Below are positions 11,422 through 11,473 of a stretch of DNA of 11,473 bases, one piece after another. This DNA is from CAYNFH01 sp964396385 (GTDB lineage: Bacteria; Armatimonadota; Chthonomonadetes; Chthonomonadales; CAJBBX01). Below the pieces are notes generated by a model. That model searched no databases and had not been told where the DNA came from. It worked only from the letters and a program-made list of their open reading frames with translations. Numbering within the stretch: the stretch's first letter is position 1; each line of letters starts with the position of its first letter. The DNA is taken from positions 1-11,473 of the forward strand of contig CAYNFH010000203.1 of NCBI GenBank assembly GCA_964396385.1. The letters run 5' to 3'. Both the position numbers and the translations under genes were made by a program.

Positions 11422-11473
11422 GGGGCGGCCCTGTGTGGCCGCCCGTCCGGGACCTTGCGGGCGGCCACACAGG
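11422..11473. repeat. Long GC-rich palindrome, cut by window end
   Basis: CCTGTGTGGCCGCCC (11430-11444), a 14-nt centre, then GGGCGGCCACACAGG (11459-11473): perfect 15-bp arms reaching the last base of the window. GGGCGGCC at 11423-11430 also pairs with GGCCGCCC at 11437-11444, so alternative folds exist. The palindrome may continue beyond the edge, since GGGGCGGCC before the left arm has no visible partner there yet. It looks like a REP- or MITE-type dispersed repeat. Confidence 0.75.

Overview
The window is a GC-rich, tightly packed stretch of bacterial chromosome carrying housekeeping genes. No phage, plasmid, transposase, CRISPR, rRNA or tRNA genes were seen. The genes (signal peptidase I, an ECF sigma/anti-sigma pair, GreA, FtsE-FtsX with an M23 hydrolase, XerC, HslV, an Eis-type acetyltransferase, RsgA) do not fix the phylum. 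The Eis-type protein, the xerC-hslV proximity and the short tandem heptamer/octamer arrays between genes would suit an uncultured Terrabacteria-type lineage such as Armatimonadota or a relative, but this is a weak inference.

Layout. At the left edge, the 5' part of a signal peptidase I gene (minus strand) diverges from an ECF sigma factor gene followed by its zinc-finger anti-sigma gene. After a terminator hairpin comes a convergent gap with two more hairpins, then greA on the minus strand. greA and the next operon diverge, each behind a near-consensus sigma-70 promoter with a 17-nt spacer. The plus-strand operon is ftsE-ftsX-(M23 murein hydrolase)-eamA-xerC, with overlaps or very short gaps except for a 115-nt gap holding a UUCG-loop hairpin before the hydrolase gene. 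Its logic is cell division: FtsEX is the ATP-driven transmembrane regulator, the coiled-coil M23 protein the likely regulated cell-wall hydrolase, and XerC resolves chromosome dimers at division. A 284-nt gap with several possible hairpins follows, then a 70-aa unknown gene, a strong hairpin, and hslV, the protease subunit of HslUV, without hslU beside it. An octamer-repeat palindrome then runs directly into the start codon of an Eis-like GNAT acetyltransferase. That gene meets rsgA (minus strand) tail to tail, the two sharing one CTAG for both stop codons.

Upstream of rsgA is a strong minus-strand promoter followed by a perfect AAGGAGGT ribosome binding site and a 30-codon ORF, a probable leader peptide or small protein. 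The window ends inside a long GC-rich palindrome.

The best candidates for something undescribed are the rsgA leader ORF with its mutually exclusive hairpins, the 7-8-nt tandem arrays placed at gene starts, and the hslV locus with its unknown small neighbour and no hslU.
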